Shown here piece after piece: positions 34,101 through 47,693 of a DNA stretch of 64,000 bases. The notes beneath the pieces were generated by a model that saw nothing but the letters and a program-made list of their open reading frames with translations, ran no database searches and was not told the DNA's origin. How positions within the stretch are numbered: position 1 is the stretch's first letter; the number at the start of each line of letters is the position of its first letter. Both the position numbers and the translations under genes were made by a program. The stretch is from Limanda limanda (taxonomy: Eukaryota > Chordata > Actinopteri > Pleuronectiformes > Pleuronectidae), in NCBI RefSeq assembly GCF_963576545.1, contig NC_083651.1, positions 15,795,580-15,859,579 of the forward strand. Reading direction: 5' to 3'.

Positions 34101-37100
34101 TTTTGGAACCACAGCACCTGTAAATTCTACTCATAGCTTTGCTTTGTCTGAATCTGTAAAGCCTCCATCAAGGACAAAAAGTAAAGGAAGTATACAAATT
34201 GAATACACCGTAGTGTTGTGGGAGCAAGATGCTGATTCTGAATAGAAGGCATACTGTAGGAGTCCTAATTAATTGGGTTTTCGCTGCTGCTCTCCTCTGC
34301 AAGGCAAGGCTGAGTGGAGGAGGAGAGGCTTAATATTGTGTGGGATGTTTATGGATGAAAACCAAATGCTGAAAGGAAGACAAATTATCCCCCAAGCCCT
34401 GCACTTGCCATATCTGATGGTCACAACGAGTCAGAAGTGATGGCCACTACACCAATCATAAGACAAGAATCATAAGAGATGAGTGGTAGTCAAAGAAATG
34501 TCAAGTGTGCTTGACCGGCCAATTTAGTCCGACTGGCTAAACATGCTCCCTAGTGGTCCGTGTTTCTGGTGACACATAATTTAATAAACAGCCAGTTTGT
34601 GATTTCAAGTGATAAAACTACACAGTGCTCAATGTCAAGCTGAAATTTCAAAAAGCACAGCTTCTCTGCGATGATCATGACCCACAGTCTTCCCAAAGGT
34701 TCATCTGAATAACAAAAGCGGCTGTGCAGGATTCATGTGTGTAATTAGGTGAATGAATTTGGTGTCAAAAGGCGAGCAGCGAACTGTAGATTTTTCTAAT
34801 GTGCATCACAAATCCCCCACCGGCCCCCTGGGCTGGATAATGTTGAGCGAGTGTAACGTGCTGCTCGTGTGTCTGAGGTATCTAAATGACTTCGAGAATG
34901 GAGAGAGGAGGAAAGAAAGACAGAATGAAAAAGGAGGGGTGAGGTATCTTGCCATCTCACTCATGAGGTTCATTCACCGTGGGTTTCAGATTCACAGCTG
35001 CGTCACCAGATCAAAAGGATTCAAAAGATCTGACATCAGCGTCTCTCCATGTTTATTCTAATGAGTCGCACTGAGCATTTACCATGTTGTGTTTGAAGGT
35101 ATAAAGTCAGTGACAGCCTGCTGCAATAAATGTAAATGGGAAGCCTGAGCAGGGCTGCAGGTGTTTCTGTGGCAGAGTGTGGGGGCGTCTGGCAATGAGG
35201 AAGACAATCACACAATTAACTTTTCATTACTTCATAAGCTGCAGGAGAAGCTCACCGATATCTACTGTAGGAGAACTTCATTAAATGCAAGTCGACGTAA
35301 AGAAACAGGGTCCACAAGAGGGAATAACAGAGGCCTTCTGCAAGCTTGCAGTTTAGATGTGATAGAGAATATGTTTTTTTTGTACTTGGGAAGAAATAAA
35401 AGGGGGGTATTCTTTATTTTCATCAGCGAACGTTCTGTTGGAAAAATATTTTTACTTCTTCTGGGTAAAAGCAAGTGAACGCATTTGGTTTAACACTGTT
35501 TCTCCTTTTCTATTTGTTGTGTCTTCTTTCCTTCTTATTCCCTGACCCCAGTTTTAAAGACAGTATGGAGAAATCCTCTTACTCAGACTGGCTCATCAAC
35601 AACAGCATTGCGGAGCTGGTTGCCTCCACTGGACTCCCTGTGAACATTAGCGACGCCTATCAGGATCCACGCTTTGATGCTGAGGTGAGCACACACACAC
35701 ATATTCTCTTTTTCAGAGTTGACGTCAAAGGGATTTATAATTAATATCTTTGAGAATGACATCATAACTGCACTTACCGCTTGGTGATGAGGACATTTCG
35801 CCTTTCGTCAAAGAGGCCTGTTTAGTTCCACTGGCTGGTGTGGTGCTTTGAACCTATATCGGTGTTGTTTACACAATAGATTGTTAAGAAATGTGGACGC
35901 AGCGTCTCCACTTCCTCCCACGATACCGAAATGAAGCCAAAATATTCTGGATAGGAGCACTATTGATCTCTGTAGGGTGAAGACCCTTTCAGACCAAACG
36001 ATAACCACACCAGCCGTTGATGATGCTGCATAGGTCTTAACAGAATCCTTTAACTATGTGTGCCGACAAACGTCTTGTGTTTATAAATTGGTAAAGATTT
36101 GAGTATACTTATTTTAGTTTTTAATGCTTTAGCAAAGCAAAGATATTGGAAGCAGTGTTCTCTAAATTAAATTAAAAGTGAAACAATTTGACTTATTTGG
36201 AAAAAAGCAGATTTAAAAAACATGTAAACTATTAGAATTTTTGTTATGATCAATTCATTTAACCCCTCATAACGTTGATTAATAAATTGGTCAATAAAAG
36301 TTTGGAAAATTCTGATTTACTGAAGCCCAAGGTGATGTCTTCTAATTTCTTTTTGTGTGATTATCGATATTTTTATTGAAGTTCCATACCCTTTCTCAGT
36401 GTAATGTTCGTGGAAATGTGTTCTTTATGAGGATGAATGTTAATCTTCATACTATGACTGTATTTACACCCTTTAATTCTAGGCAGACCAGTTCTCGGAC
36501 TTTCACATCCGCTCTGTGCTTTGTGTCCCGATATGGAACAGCAATCACCAAATCATTGGTATGTTAACAAACAGTGTTTCCTTCCTTGCTGATCTTACTT
36601 GATAGATGAATATAACAATAGATATTTATGTTGGTATGAGGTGATTAAATTTGGAGAAGTCTAATACACTTTGTGGCCAAAGAATGTGGCTAAGTACAGA
36701 GCCACAGGGATTTGTTTTCATTTAAAGCCACAAGAGCATTAGTGATGTTGTCACTGATTGCGAGGCTCACAGTCAGTCGGCCTTCAACCCCTTTCAAAGG
36801 TGTCAGATGGTGCTGAGGTCAGGGCTGTGTGTGGTCCACTACAGTTCTTCCAAACCAAACTGGGAAAAACATCTCTTCGACCTCTCCTTACATGGGCATG
36901 GTCATGTACAAACAGTTAAGGACCTTCCACAAACTGTTGCTAGGATTTTGGAAGTACATAATTATTTAAAATGTCACTGTACGTTGTAGCAATTAACGCT
37001 ATTTTGATTGGGAATGCAAAAAACCCCATCCGTGCTGCACTTACAGGCTCTATAATGTAGGTTTTAAATGTCTTTTCTTCCATTACTGCTGCATAGCAGA

Positions 37101-40100
37101 CAAGGGGATGGGGGAGCCTGAGCGTGCGATCAGCTGAAGCTGCATGTGTGTGATTAGATCCATGCTGCACCATCACTGGAGGTGGAGTTCCCCTCTCCTG
37201 GCTGTGTGCTTTGTGTTTGTGAATCAGCCCCGGGCCAACGCCACACTGACACTCTGATAAATCATTGATCTCTCATCTGGTTTGCGTGCTTGCTATTGCA
37301 GGGAGGAGCAAAGACAGCCGCTGAATGCTAGATTTTTATTTAATCGGAAAGTGATCAGCATATTTTCTTTAGCTGGTTGGTTAAAACCTGTTTGTGTGTT
37401 TGTGTGTGTATTTTATTATGTCCATGTATACACATTTCTTTGCGTAGGTGTAAGTGCATTTGTCGGGGAAGGGAGAGAGAAGAAGCAGTGAAGGGGGAAA
37501 GAAATGGCGTGTGTGTGTGGGCGGCACCTGAGGATCCAGAGTGAAAAACCATTATACAAACACAGCAGCAGGGGATGAAATTCTTAAGTCAAGGATTCAT
37601 TCAGTTAGAAAACAAATGTCCTTTTGTCATCTGCCAAGGTCTCAGCCAACTCCTTCAGAATGTGACGGCAAGAAATATTGTTGTGACTAAACCAAAAGAA
37701 TGAGGTTTATTGTCAAATATCCAATGTGAGGAAAATCCATTTTAGCACTTTCTTTTAGCAACATGGAGCAAAATTCACTGACGTAAACGGAGCTGGAACT
37801 CTTACAATTTAAAACAGTCAGATAAAATAGCCATTTCCTTTTTTTTCTATCAAAATCGGAGATAAGGCGAGTCAGAGATTCACAGATAAATTCATTACGT
37901 CACAACAAGGTAACATTTAAATAAGTAAATTAATTATTTAGCTAAATTGACTTAGTATTTTGGTAACTCCAGTTTGATTATGATGGATTATCAAGATCAA
38001 ACTCAACACTCTGCTCACAACAGAGCAGATCACTAAAGACGTTTGTCCCAGATTATTATGTGATGCACAATTGGCATCAAATCAGCATTTTCATCACATT
38101 AAAGATGTAAATGTGATAAGGTAACAGATGGTTATTGGCAGCCCTCTGATAAACTAAGGGTGCACCAGGAAAGGATGGATCAGTTTATGATCACGATTAG
38201 AATATTCGATATGTGATGCTGAGCCGCCTCACACTTCACAAGGATCTTAAACAAAATTTGTCACCGAAAGACAGAGGGTATTTTTTACAACTCTGTTTGT
38301 TGTTTCACAATATGCGTTCATTGCATGCTCCATTATAATAATGGCTACTTTATTAAGATAACTGTGAGTTGAGTTTGGTTAGGGTCAGTGTAGTTGTTTG
38401 TAATGTGGTGTATTCCCAAGAGAGTTTTAATGTAGTAAGCACAAACCCACCCAATAGATAAACGGCGTCGTACAGCTACACAAACACTTTGGGTTTGCAT
38501 AAAAACTAATAATGGAGCTGTGAGTAATTATCATGTTATGGTTTTTGATTATCTTTCATGGTAATGGAAAACAACTCTTGTGACAGTGGGAATGTGGTGT
38601 AGTTAAAGATTATGTGATGGCCACAGGGCTCGAAGCAGCCATTTCATTTGCTTAAATGCTCGGGGCCACCTACGCTTTAACTCGTCACAAACTACATGCT
38701 AATTACAGAGACAGCAATAATTGATGAGAGGCAACATCAACCCTGTACTTTAATTTTAATGACACCACGATGAAAAATGTTCTCACTAATCTGTTCACCT
38801 CTGTAGAAAATGTTTCTGTGGCAGGTTTGTTTGACCTCCTGGCGATTAATAAAATAGATATTTTTGAGCAATTACTTTTTTTTCATTTTGGGAAAAAGTA
38901 GAAATGTTGTGAATAAATTCAATTGCTTCATTAGTCTTTACAGTAGTGACTGCAATCTGTAGGGACATAACATCCTCAGAGTGTAAAGGTGTATCTATCC
39001 ATTAACTTGCATTTGTCCATTTTCTGCTATTTCAGTTTGCACCAATGTGGCCACCTCCTCTAAGTTTACCTGGTTTCTTCTTTTGAAAAGACACACTTTT
39101 TGGCACAATCTCTTTGAAGAACACTGATAAAAGAGAAAGAATTTCCTTGTTACTAAGACAATGTACAACTTCACCAATTCATCCACAAAACTAGGTAGTT
39201 TAATTTAATCCTAAAATTAGACTTTGATCTTGAAAGTTCAAGTTGTTCCCTTCATATTGACTTTATTCTCAATTTGACAAATAAAAAAAAGATGGATTTT
39301 GTTCAACTTTATTCTCAACATTTCCACATTTTAATGCTTGACATGCTTTACTTATGGCCTTAACACTCATCTTTAATTTTTAATATAGGCTATATCCACA
39401 CTAATTGTTTTTTTTAAAGCATTACGGTCCCTTGGTTTACGCCTGCCATCCACACAACCCCCAGGAGTTTTTGAGCCCCTGTAACGGGGAACTTTGGAAT
39501 CACTGCTGGTTCCGTCATAGTTCGAAAAAGGGTCAGAAACTGGCAGAAACATATTTGGAAAAAAAATCAGTAACGGTTCCACCTCATTGTTGGTCCAAGA
39601 AAAAGAGACCCCTGGTGTTACTTCTCACCATTGCTGTTTCTTGTTCTCAGTGTTTGCTGCAACCAACAGTAAATAGACTATCTGCTTTCTGTTTACTTCC
39701 TGCTTCCTGTTCCCAGTGTACATGCATAATGATTTGCATTTTCAGGTGTGTTGGTATGGAGGCAGACTACCTCTGATACACAGCTTAACTGCCAGTCTAT
39801 TTTAAAACTGTGTTTTGAAATCAAGTTTTAGTGTGGAACCATAATGATTTTTGTGTGACAGGAAATGTCAGTTTCATCATACTAATTACACATGTGTGCT
39901 TTATCAACCGAAACCTTTTTCTGTTTTAAATTATTTGATAAGAGAAACCATCTAAACAAGAAATACTGATTTCACATAAAGAGGCTTGGCAGCATCGTGA
40001 CTGAATTCCGTTCAAAAAGATCATTGGTTGAATTACACATCCAGCATTTAGTTAATCATAACCATGTGTCAGTGTAAATGTATATGAAGTGGTATGCTCA

Positions 40101-43100
40101 TCACTTTAAATGTTTTCACCAAGTCTCCTGGTATTTTTAATATAGTTTGACACAACAGCTATCACCATTGCTATTTATGTGAGGGGATGTTGTTTCTGTG
40201 CTTAATTGCCATTAATAATGCATGTTAGTCAATGGCATAGAGTATGTGGGTCTGATCCTCTTTTAATTGGAGGCAGGATATATGCACCAGAGCTTTGCCA
40301 ATACCAAGCTTTAAAACTTTATTGTTAACTTCCTATTGTATGAATAAACTCACTTTGTGTACCAGGTGTCGCTCAAGTTCTGAACAGGCTTGACCGGAAA
40401 CCATTTTATGATGCAGACCAGCGTCTCTTTGAGGTATTTTACCTGTATTTTTAAATTTTTCTATGTAAAGTATATTGCGGTCATAATAGAAATGGTTGTG
40501 GTAAAGTGTTTGTGTTTTTAATTCTGTTTTTAGGCGTTTGTGATCTTTTGTGGACTGGGCATCAACAACACTATCATGTACGACCAGGTGAAGAAGTCTT
40601 GGGCCAAACAGTCCGTGGCTTTGGATGTAAGAACACAACATCACATTTAATTTCCTTCCTGCCTGCCTTCCAAGTTATTAAAAACAAATCATCATCTCTC
40701 CTTCCAATTGCATAAAAACATTACCATGCAAACTGTAATGCTGCTTCAGAGAGTTGACTTCAGTGGATTCGGTACTGCTCCTGCTCCCTACTACAACATT
40801 CTGATTAGATCAAATGTCTTTGGAGGCGATCTCATTTATTCTCTTGCCCCTACACAAGCCCCTCTCAATTTAAACAAGATAAATGTGTTAGCATGCTACA
40901 CAATAACTTTAAGAGAGTAAGTAAACCCACAAATGTACTAACAGAGGCTAAAATACAGACATTTATATGACAAAAAGTGTGACATACCTCTGCAGTGGAG
41001 TAAAACAGGACATTGAAACACATAAAACATACCTGACGAAAAGAGCCAAATAACAAAGTCCTCTGGTCAATTGTGTACGTGAGTGAAGCCCCTACACAAA
41101 TAAAAAATATATTGGACTCTGTTTATTTTTACTGCTGTATAATTTGCTAGTCTTCTTCAGTCTCCATTTGCCATGCCTGTATGTTCATTGTGTTTATGTT
41201 AGCCTCCTCCCCTCCCTCAGATGATTTTGCGCTGCTCATCTTATTTGTTCTTCTATTTCATTATCTTATTTTTCCTTCCCTGTCAACACACGCTCCGCGC
41301 TGAAACATTTACCCAGAACGCACAGGAAACAATGGCTGCTGTATAGGGCTAATATAAGATCTGACTTATTCTCACTCCGGGGGTCTTCGTGCTTGGCTCC
41401 ACTTCTTAGTCTCATAGTTCTACAAGAATGTGCGCCTGCAAAAAAGTGCTGATCTCTTTTTGCACATAACCTTCCCCACAAAGGTTTTATTGAAAATTAA
41501 TGAGCGGCGGTGAAAAGCAATCCCTCATCTGCCCTGCAGTATGTGGCCGTGCAGCACACCGGCCTAACAGTTTGTCCTTAGATTAAAATAGGGAGCTTTC
41601 GGGTGCATTACAGTTAGTTAGCACTGCTCTGTTTCCAGATAGAAGACGTGGAGAACAGAGAGATACAGAGCAGTCAAAGGAGGGACACAGAATGCACTAA
41701 TATGTAGATGCATCGCTCCTGGTAGCACTGAATAAACATGAGCGTTTATGATCAAATAAGCAACTGCAGGTCTGTGCGAGGTATTTCTCTCAGGAAATGA
41801 AGGGAACATGGCGATGGAATCCGGGATGGCACCGCTGCTCTTGTAGACTGTTCTACAGGCGAGTGTTAGCTTCCTTTTCTGGAAGGTCTGCCGAAATGCA
41901 GTGAAACAAATGTACAGTAGTTGCATCCGCAGCAACAGTCCTGCTCCTGGAGCCCTACTGGTTATTTTTAATAAACTGAAAAATATCCTGAGTGACACTG
42001 TTTCATCATTTTTGCAGGTGCTGTCTTACCATGCCACTTGCTCCAAGACTGAAGTTGACAAATTCAAGGTAACAGATATTCACAGTTGCCTTCATTACAG
42101 TCGTCTCAGCAAATCCCATTTGTTTCTCTCAATATTTACAGTGGTCTGGGGGATTCGTTTTTCAAACTCTGTGCTCAGCACCGATATTAAAGTCACATAT
42201 CATGACACTGTTGTTCTGAAGCCTTTGTCTGTTTAACTAGAGCCTAAAGTATCTCATTCCTGAATTGTTATCCCATTAACGTTCACAGTGGACTTTATCT
42301 GACGAAGTTAGAATCAACGACAGGGGGAAAATAGTAGATTTTGAGAATGCGGTCGTAATATTGTGACATTGCTATTCTAATGTTATGAGTACAAAGTCAC
42401 ATTCGAATCGGACTAAAGTCATAATATTGTGAGAATAAAGTCATAATAATAGAATAATGTTGTGATATTACAAAAAGAAAGTTGTAATTTTACAGTAGAT
42501 CAGCTGTCGCCTGCTTTAAAATGAGGCTCATGAAGCATTTTTTCAAGTTATACTTAAGTGTCGGTTTCATTAATTACAAAATACTTGGTTATCAAGATTT
42601 TAGATCCAGAAGGAGTAAAACTCCAGTGAGCACAGGTTCTCTTTGTTGCTTATTTCCACCCCCCCCCCCACCCCCCCCCATTTATCTGCAACTAAGATTT
42701 TCTGGTGCATTTTCAAGGATAAAACGTACCAATATGTACACGAGTATCCATGAATTTCAATTGGGTTTATATCCTGTTGTCTGATTAACTAATGACTTCC
42801 TTTTAGTGTATTTTCCCTTAATGTTGCTCAAAGGGAAATTGCAGCTGAATAACTGTACTCAAAGACTCTGCTCCCACAAAGCAGAGGATGAGGGATGATT
42901 TGGACTCTTTCCTCACACCCTAGTGACCCGGAGTAATCCAACACATCCTTTGACAAAATAGGTTGCATACGTCACTGCCTGCTTTCTGCTGCGGACGGCG
43001 TCTCCTGTAGTCTGCAGTGCGTGTTTACTCCTGGTGTGGATTACAACTTATGATTATCAGCTTTTCTCTGGAGGTGCAGATAATTGCAGTAATATAATTT

Positions 43101-46100
43101 CATTGTTCTCCTTCTCACTGTGTTCCCTTATATGTTGTTTTGTTATATCAATTAAGACATATTACAGACAATAACAGTATTAAAGGTGCATTATAATTTG
43201 ACTGAACCCCTTTGCTTCATTAAAGTGTGAAACAAAAACAACCTAAGTAAAATAGATTTCTCTGATGTTTAAATGTAATGGTTCACAGGAAGGTAAACTC
43301 TCGGACATTTAGCCCACAATGCATTTGTGGTGCTCATGGGCCTTTTAATTAAGATTTACTTTCTAATTAAATAACAATATCTCATTAACTTTAATGGGGA
43401 AGAAAACAAATCTATGGCAACACAGAGGAATTATTGACAGCCTGTCATCCAGACTTCATTCTCGGGTTCCTCCAAAGAACCGCGGCCGGCTCGTAAAGCA
43501 CAAATATGGGCCAAGAATTCCCCAGTGAAAATAAACTAATTGTGCTATTTGAAATGGATTACTCCAATCAACAGGCAATCATTCCCAATGCATTATTTAC
43601 ACAGATGAAAAATGAAAATATCTACATTTTTAATTGGCGTGACATTTCTGAAATATAGATATGACCTATTTTCCTGCACTTTCATGTGTAGGATTTTCCC
43701 CTGTGGCCATTAGCGTGAAGCAGGAACCCTGCTTTCCAGTGTGATGGTGTGATCTCCCAGCCCCCTCATCCAGCACCTGCCTTTCCCCCCTTCTTTCTTT
43801 CGTAACTGCTCTACATTCGGAGTCGAGCCTAAGCGCCGGCACACAAACCTGGCTGACACATTTTTTTTTTTAACCTGGGGCCGTGAATTAAGAGAGAGGA
43901 GAAGACATGCTGACCTGACAGGCAAACGTTTCAGAGGGAAACATCGCGGCTCTGGTGGCTGTCACACAGGCAGGGAACAGAGTACACCCAAAGTGTAACA
44001 CAGATTTTTCTCAGACAGTTTTGACTCCTTGTTATGAAATGCAGGTTACGTCACAACATGATATAAATGCTGACAAGAGCCATAGAGGAAATATCTGTGG
44101 GTCGTCCTCATTAGACCACTTTGAAGAGAGGAGACATGGCTCCTTCGGGTTAATTGGAATCACGTATGTGTTGTGTGTTTTTGTTTGTTTAATTGTGTGT
44201 TGGGGGGAAGCTGTTGATTACTTCCGCAAAAACTGCGTGTGTGTGTCAATGAGCTCTGAAAGGAAAATAACAGTGAAATCCTCCCTCATTAATCTTAACC
44301 CTCACCAAATGAGTCCTCGGAGTCTTAATTAGCATATCTCCATATTTCCACGTATCATGAGAAAATGGCTCAGCATCCTCTGACCTCCCTGAACTCCTAT
44401 TCTCTTTTTCCTCTATGTTTTTTTTTCTTCATATCCTTAAATGACGAAACAGGCTGCTAACATCCCCCTGGTTTGCGAGCTGGGCATCGACAAGCTGTCC
44501 TTTGACGATTTCTCTCTGGACGTTGACGCCATGATAACAGCCGCGCTGAGGATGTTCATGGAGCTGGGAATGCTGCAGAAATTCAAGATTGACTACGAGG
44601 TATAAGACCACCGGCTCTCTTTGTCTATTTCCTTTGAATACTTGAAAGAATTTCCCCCTAGAACACGACTGCTGACTACTGTGCTCGTCTCTTTCTTCGG
44701 TCTTCCCCTCCAGACGCTGTGCAGATGGCTGCTGACTGTCAGAAAGAACTACAGAATGGTCCTTTACCACAACTGGAGACACGCCTTCAACGTCTGCCAG
44801 TGCATGTTTGCCATGTTAACGGTAAAAATCATGATAACTCCAGATCAGTATATGAGTCAGACATGTTCACATGCTCTTCCGAAGGTCCCATTTCCAGAGT
44901 TGTGAAGTCATTGGTCCGACTTCGGGGTCTTTATGTGCTGTGAAGTCAGAATTTTGAAAAAATCGAGACGCTGAGTTGGTGTGACAAAATGTGTTATAAT
45001 TAAACAACACCTTGACACCTCTTTCCAATTTGTGCATGATTACGATGCCCAAAGAAAAAGGATAATCTAAACATATGCAAATGAATCATAAAAACACCAG
45101 TGTTGTGCCCTTCAGAGAGATGGAAGTGACCCAAGTTAACATTAACACATTCACATTGGAAGCTACTTTTCAAAGTGTGTAATGACTTGAGGTGGCTTTC
45201 CAGTCCAGAGGTAATTTTTCAAATTTTTTCTAAGTTAAAGTAGTTAAACCCGGCGTGAATATACCTAAGATACGTCACTCAGAATACCATCAGATGTGGT
45301 CTGGGACACACATTGCCACATTACTTTGCCAGTGTGTATCTTAATGGTTTCCTGAGCTACAGTGATGGGCCGCCCACTCAAATAACGCCCTCAGCAAAAG
45401 CAGAGATACAAACTAATTCGTTGTGACAATGCCTGAGTGATCCTTCCAACAAATTTCATGTGTAATCTTGCTTACAAACAAACCAACCGACAAACAAACG
45501 GACAGAGGTGAAAACATAATCTACTTGGCCGAGATTAGGAGAGTATCCCCTGTTATCCTGACATATTTTGCAAATATTTCATAAAACTCACATGAAGGAA
45601 TAAAAATCTGTGTATCACACCTTTTCTTTACCTGACATTATCTCAGCTGTGCTTCTATTCAAATCAACAAGCTTAATACTTGTTCGACCACGTGAGGTCA
45701 GTGAGGCAGAGGGAGCTGTAGGAGGAGTTAAGGTTAATCAAGGGTCCGGTTATGATGCACCACTTCAGTGCTTATCGTTGCCCTGTTCTGTCAAAGTGAG
45801 ACGGCTGATGATACATTTCTGTTTGACCTGCGCTCAAATCGCACAGTTAAACGGCGACTTCTTTGCGTTGCTAATGGCACAGACAGCCCATTCTGTGCAG
45901 AGCCACACAGAGGTGTTTATTTAAATAGAGACCCCAGGAGAATGACTTCATGCATTTGATCTGGGTCCTTGGGGCAACACACTATAACGCACACTTTAAC
46001 ACAAACAGCACGGTGTACTTCATTAAATCAAGCGCTGCATTCATACATGGTGTCCCATCTGAATTGATTATTGGCAGAGGGAAATGAAATAGTCGTGTGT

Positions 46101-47605
46101 AAGCTGTTCTGGACCCCTGCACTCTCCTGCCATGTGTTTTAATGAGAGAGAGGGCTGTGCTATCTTTGCCTCTACCCCGACAATGACCTATAGTGACTCA
46201 CTCAGCACATGGCCTCCAGAACCCATTCATCCAAGCCATAAATCTCCCAGTGTGACTGCGTTACCGCAGTCCCACTGGCATTTTAGGGAGATACTGTTTT
46301 TTCTTCTTCAGGATGCTGCTGCTGCTGTCGGAGTGTTTTCCATTTTTATTCAATGTTCTCCTCACAGCTTCGCAGAATAAGAGAAGAAGAGATGCGGATG
46401 TTTTCCTCATAGTGTTTGTGTTTTCTCATCTGTGCCAATCAGACGGCGGGCTTCCAGGAGACTCTGACAGAGGTGGAGATCTTAGCGCTTATAGTCGGCT
46501 GTGTGTGCCACGACTTGGACCACAGGGGCACCAACAACGCTTTTCAGGCAAAGTGAGTGTTCCCCACTTTCTGTCCTTCGGTGTCAAACACACACATAAA
46601 CACGCTCCCTCCCACACACAGTTTATCGTGTGTTTTCCCACCTGCAGCTGTCAGTTCAACCCAGATCAGCAAGAGTGAAGAGGGAAGTTGTGTAAGGCTT
46701 ATATAAGGGCCTGCCTAACGAAGAGCCAGTAAACACTGCAGCTAAACCTGTTGTCAAATTTCTTAAATTCTCTTTCCTCACTGAGGTTGTTTCGGTAAAA
46801 ATGAATCTGAAAGCAAGAGGAAAACCAGGTGGACACATAATCATGAGCTTAATTAGACATTTTAATGATAACAGTTTTGATATTTTTATCCGCAGACTAA
46901 AAAAATGATTTCAGACAAGATTTTTATTTTATTTTGTTGATCACGTCCCAATTGACTGATTTATTTGGCTCCATGAGGACTCGTCTTACTGTTGAAATGC
47001 TTGTGTTGCCAGTTTCATCACATCAGCTGTAAGAAATAAAGTTTGATCATTTTATTGATATAACTGATCTGAATATAGACGACTACTGAGTTCAAAATTA
47101 GCTTTTCGAGACAAAAGACAAAGGAGAAAATAATAAAGCTCTCGTCTTTTCACTTTGATGTTCACATTGAACATCTTTTTTGGAATGTTCTCTCCGACCT
47201 ACTGCAGCCATCTTCACTTCTTGTCATTCTAGGTGATGTTTGTCCTCTCTTTAATTTCTTATTGGAGCATTTACTGTGGAAATGATATCAAAATTAAAAA
47301 TATAAGAATGCAGAACGAATATTACAAAAACACAGCATTTCGTGAACCTAAAAACCTTGGCTATATTGACTGACTATACAAGCCTCAGTTTTTCTATTCC
47401 AATTGAAATGATGATCATAGACAATGTTGATGAGTTGAAATTCAACTGCAGTTTGGGTTTATGACTCTGTTATTACTGAGCCATAAGTTGGCGACAGCGT
47501 GCAGAGTGAATTGGTTGAGGGAATTAAAACAGACTCAACAGCAGACGTTGCTTCTCAGTATGTGTTGAATGCTGATGATGTTATCCCTCTTCTTGATCCC
47601 TCTGT

Positions 47606-47693
<88 letters not shown>

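Larger units (their letters stand above)
36559..40365 (+). other. pde11a: pde11a intron 7 (3.8 kb)
   Basis: Contains the transposon relics at 36665-36990 and 39394-39838 and a candidate conserved stretch at 38500-38790. No coding exon seen. Confidence 0.75.
42069..44452 (+). other. pde11a: pde11a intron 10
   Basis: 2.4 kb. Contains a degenerate tandem repeat (42330-42500), a C-run near 42659-42679 and a candidate conserved stretch at 43290-43660. Confidence 0.75.

Noticed and set aside
44429..44782. 117-codon antisense ORF over pde11a exons 11-12
   Set aside because: Mirror of conserved coding sequence; it crosses an intron without regard for splice sites.
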